Assembly: GCA_905479925.1 (NCBI GenBank)
Contig: CAJQOL010000027.1
Span: 1 to 46,164, forward strand
Length of the DNA: 46,164 bases
Source: an uncultured Kangiellaceae bacterium
GTDB lineage: Bacteria > Pseudomonadota > Gammaproteobacteria > Enterobacterales > Kangiellaceae
Direction of reading: 5' to 3'
Shown: positions 43,770 through 46,164 of the stretch, in pieces
Layout: every line of letters starts with the position of its first letter
Numbering within the stretch: position 1 is the first letter of the stretch
Made by a program: the position numbers and the translations under genes
Notes under the pieces: generated by a model
The model's input: only the letters and a program-made list of their open reading frames with translations
Database searches by the model: none
What the model was told of the DNA's origin: nothing

Positions 43770-44896
43770 TAATTGACAACTCAAAAACAAAATCAATTAG
43801 TCAGGCTAGTGAGCTGCAATGGCAGTTTGTTAGGGATAAATTAACTGTTCAACAAGTTGAACAATGGCAATCTCTGGAAAAGAAACTGGCTTTTACCTCT
43901 GCTAGCGGCAGTTATTTATTTGCGAGCAATGCAGACAAACTAGTAAATACCCCAATAATATATGCACTGGGCTACATCAAAGGTGAATTGACTATAGGCT
44001 TACCGTTAACTATCAAGCCAATTTCTAGCTCGCAGCAATCGAATTGTATTAGCTTTCAATGCTTGCAGATTATCAGTCACGATCATTTAGATTTTTTTGT
44101 CGCTAATGGACAGCAAAATTTTGAGGTTAACGGGCTACTTTCATCGCTAGTTAGTGCATGTAGAAAACAGCTTAAGGGGTGGCATATGTTGCTCGCTAGA
44201 CGTTGGTTTTTTCAGCAGTTACCTGAACAACGATATCGCAGTCTTAGTTATGTAAGAAAAGCAGCCTTTTATGACATTAAAGATAAGGCAGAGATAAAGC
44301 AGTTTGTCCCTAAAAAGCTGGTCAAAAACTTATTAAGGTTTGAAAGGAAACTTGCTGTTAACGGAGAAGTTATTGAGCTTAGTACGTTTACCGCCAAGGC
44401 GGAAATTGAGTCTTCTATAGAAGATTTTTTGAAACTTGAATCAAGTGGCTGGAAAGGTAAAGCCGGTTCAGCGATATCAAAGAATAAACCGTTACGAGAA
44501 TTCTATCAAAACTGTTGGTCAGGTTTTTCAGAAACTGGTAACGCCGTAGTTTATCTGTTGAAACGAAATGAACGCACAATAGCGGCGGCGATAGCCTATA
44601 AAAATAGCGACACGCTATTTCTACATAAGATAACCTATGATGAATCTCTGTCAGAGTTCTCGCCAGGATCGATTATGATTAAGCATATTCTCGATAAACA
44701 ACTAGGCGATAAACAAATTGTAAAAGTTAGTTTTAATACCAATCCCCCTTGGATAAATCGCTGGCATCCCCAGATTGATGAGCTTCATGCGATACAGTGT
44801 TTTAACTATAATATTAAAGGCTGGTTGTTAAAACTGATTTTTAGAACAACCGATAAACTTAAGTTAATTAAACGTGCGCGCAAGGCAAAAAGCTAA
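43766..44896 (+). CDS. FemAB/BioF2-like GNAT-fold acyltransferase
   Basis: 376 residues, no signal peptide or membrane helix. The C-terminal half matches the BioF2-like acetyltransferase group (PF13480): FLKLESSGWKGKAGSAISKN, then a helix REFYQNCWSGFSETG, strands VYLLKRNERTIAAAIAYKN and LFLHKITYDESLSEFSPGSI, and closing VSFNTNPPWINRWHP. The N-terminal half has the related fold half (LFASNADKL, then LPLTIKPI). Such proteins move acyl or aminoacyl groups onto amines of sugars, peptides or polyketide-like products; substrate unknown. It overlaps the PPTase by 4 bases and shares one base with the next gene, so the three are one operon, possibly of secondary-metabolite or glycolipid tailoring. Confidence 0.8.
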   Translation: MIIDNSKTKSISQASELQWQFVRDKLTVQQVEQWQSLEKKLAFTSASGSYLFASNADKLVNTPIIYALGYIKGELTIGLPLTIKPISSSQQSNCISFQCLQIISHDHLDFFVANGQQNFEVNGLLSSLVSACRKQLKGWHMLLARRWFFQQLPEQRYRSLSYVRKAAFYDIKDKAEIKQFVPKKLVKNLLRFERKLAVNGEVIELSTFTAKAEIESSIEDFLKLESSGWKGKAGSAISKNKPLREFYQNCWSGFSETGNAVVYLLKRNERTIAAAIAYKNSDTLFLHKITYDESLSEFSPGSIMIKHILDKQLGDKQIVKVSFNTNPPWINRWHPQIDELHAIQCFNYNIKGWLLKLIFRTTDKLKLIKRARKAKS

Positions 44897-45960
44897 TGGA
44901 TAATACAAACAATTCTCAGCAGAAAACCATACTAGATGACGCTTTCATTAAAGCTATTGCGATCGCTATTAAAGAAGAGTTGGCGTTGGAAGATGAACCC
45001 CAGCTGGCTTTCAAAATTATTTACGATGATGACCGACGAATTTACAAGATTAAGGTAGAAAACAGCGGGCAGTTTTTTGTTCTTAAAATAAGAGGTCTAA
45101 AAGTTGTTAAGCAGGCAGATCTTGATTTAGCTGATCTTCAAAAAGAATATGACCTACTAAGAAAAGCTTGGGACAGTGCAGCGTCAATGAAAGACGGCTT
45201 AGGAATGTCGAAGCCTGTTAAGTTATGGATTGATAAGAAAGCGATGTTGTTATCGGGATGTCGCGGACATAACTTGAACGATCAATTCAATCAACATGTA
45301 TTTAAATGGGCCTATTCACCAAAGGCTTTCGAACATGCGCTGCACCAATGCGGTCGCTGGTTAGGTAACTTCCACCACAATGCAGCCACGCAGAAGCCCT
45401 TAGATGGAGCATTTGATAATCGATTAAAAAACTTGCATCGCATGATTAGCGCGATGCAAGAAAAAGAATCCTGCAAGCTCTCAAAGCATCATTTAAACGC
45501 AATAACAGATAGATTCAGCCAGTTGGTGTCTGATACTGGAAGTGATGATAGTGACGGTAATGGGCCAATTTGCCAAGTTCACGGAAACTTCGCTTACCGT
45601 AATGTTCTAGCTCTGCCTTCAGAAACTAACTTAGTCGATTTTGAAGACGCTCATATCGAACACGTAGCGTTTGATATAGGACAGTTCACCGCTGAATTAT
45701 TATTTAAGTCACAATTCCCTTGGTTGAGACATCGAACCAAACAGTTTTTCCATGCATTTGTTACCGGCTATCAGCAAGAAAACAAAATACAATCCAATAT
45801 TACACATGCTTATTTGGGTTACCATTTGGTTGTGCACTTCTATGAGCACAATATGCGCAAAAAGCCCAGTGGTTTAAAAGGATTGGTTTTGAGTTATCGG
45901 ACGAATTATTTAGCGAAGCTTATTCGCCAATGGTTAGCGAAAGAATCAATGTTTGGATAG
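44896..45960 (+). CDS. APH-fold kinase-like protein with Asn at the catalytic Asp
   Basis: 354 residues. The kinase-like fold of the aminoglycoside/choline phosphotransferase type (PF01636) is visible: FFVLKIRG with Lys64 as candidate ATP-binding lysine, Glu84 in the following helix (LQKEYDLL), the catalytic loop QVHGNFAYRNVL (His229, Asn231, Asn236) and the metal motif LVDFEDA (Asp248). In active APH enzymes the loop reads HxD; here Asp is replaced by Asn231, so phosphotransfer may be lost or altered. The rest, GRWLGNFH and AFDIGQFTAELLF, is normal for the family. Its start shares the A of the previous stop (TAATG). Role inferred only from the operon with PPTase and acyltransferase. Confidence 0.8.
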   Translation: MDNTNNSQQKTILDDAFIKAIAIAIKEELALEDEPQLAFKIIYDDDRRIYKIKVENSGQFFVLKIRGLKVVKQADLDLADLQKEYDLLRKAWDSAASMKDGLGMSKPVKLWIDKKAMLLSGCRGHNLNDQFNQHVFKWAYSPKAFEHALHQCGRWLGNFHHNAATQKPLDGAFDNRLKNLHRMISAMQEKESCKLSKHHLNAITDRFSQLVSDTGSDDSDGNGPICQVHGNFAYRNVLALPSETNLVDFEDAHIEHVAFDIGQFTAELLFKSQFPWLRHRTKQFFHAFVTGYQQENKIQSNITHAYLGYHLVVHFYEHNMRKKPSGLKGLVLSYRTNYLAKLIRQWLAKESMFG

Positions 45961-45969
45961 AATTTTTGG

Positions 45970-45996
45970 TTGCGAGTTGCGAGTTGCGAGTTGCGA
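45970..45996. repeat. Heptamer tandem repeat (TTGCGAG), about 4 units
   Basis: TTGCGAG repeated three times plus TTGCGA, beginning 10 bases after the stop of the kinase-like gene. It is perfect over 27 bases. After it to the window end (46164) I see no gene and no clear terminator. Confidence 0.9.
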
Positions 45997-46164
45997 TAAA
46001 AGTATAAACTGTATTGACTCGAATCTAAACAGACAAGTTGGAACTCAGGTTTCGACTCAGTCTTACATCGTTCGTATTTCCCATAGATAAAACGGTTTCA
46101 GCGGTACGCGCTTATATTTTAAAGCGAAAATTTTGAGTAGAAGATACCGGCTTCTTTTTATCTA

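Noticed and set aside
1-46164. Mobile elements, CRISPR arrays, prophage or integration sites
   Set aside because: No transposase, integrase or regularly spaced repeat array was found; the tRNA-Val 3' end shows no second copy nearby that would suggest an attachment site.

Overview
The window looks like chromosome from a moderately AT-rich, Gram-negative, free-living heterotroph, most likely a marine gammaproteobacterium. The evidence is outer-membrane machinery (a TonB-dependent receptor, a MipA/OmpV porin-like protein, PqiABC, lipoproteins), a tRNA-Val/gltX neighbourhood, HDOD proteins, and a TonB-receptor plus MFS-transporter route for starch oligosaccharides rather than an ABC transporter. 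Genus is not decided from the sequence. I see no prophage, insertion sequence, integrase, CRISPR array or rRNA gene.

Layout. (A) 1-3270, minus strand: a DUF3185 membrane protein followed by pqiA, pqiB and the first 16 codons of pqiC, an inter-membrane lipid-transport operon. (B) 3447-9202, minus strand: an envelope cluster of unknown function. It encodes an 829-residue protein that joins a transglutaminase-like domain, a multi-helix membrane domain and an ATP-grasp ligase domain. A membrane-anchored TPR protein overlaps its end, and an outer-membrane beta-barrel candidate follows. (C) 9350-11935: an M23 peptidase, gltX, and a tRNA-Val with a clear promoter and a bidirectional terminator. (D) 12005-38337: a large starch/maltodextrin locus. 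It holds a lipoprotein GH13 amylase, a GH31 alpha-glucosidase, a 952-residue secreted GH13 amylase, a lipoprotein pullulanase, a TonB-dependent receptor, a cytoplasmic GH13_23-like alpha-glucosidase, a MalT-like MFS transporter and a further exported GH13 enzyme. Two HDOD proteins, a MipA/OmpV protein and an OPT transporter are embedded in it (20028-24955). (E) 38504-42661, minus strand: a TIGR01777-type SDR and two acyl-CoA dehydrogenases. (F) 43068-45960, plus strand: a tightly overlapping trio of phosphopantetheinyl transferase, FemAB/BioF2-like acyltransferase and an APH-fold kinase-like protein with an altered catalytic loop.

How the starch locus works (inference from families and context): surface or periplasmic lipoprotein enzymes cut starch and pullulan, the TonB receptor imports maltodextrins across the outer membrane, periplasmic GH13/GH31 enzymes shorten them, the MFS carrier moves maltose-size sugars inward, and the cytoplasmic GH13 enzyme releases glucose. 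Four copies of a palindrome of the form TGCATACGTATGCA lie in the three regulatory gaps of this locus (16653, 32992, 34830, 34869) and nowhere else that I found between genes. They strongly suggest one LacI-family regulator, whose gene is not in the window.

Most worth a second look: the transglutaminase/membrane/ATP-grasp fusion, whose Cys-His-Asp triad appears intact although the related membrane family is usually described as inactive; the PPTase-acyltransferase-pseudokinase-like operon; and the operator set of the starch locus with an additional TAACAGAC motif.
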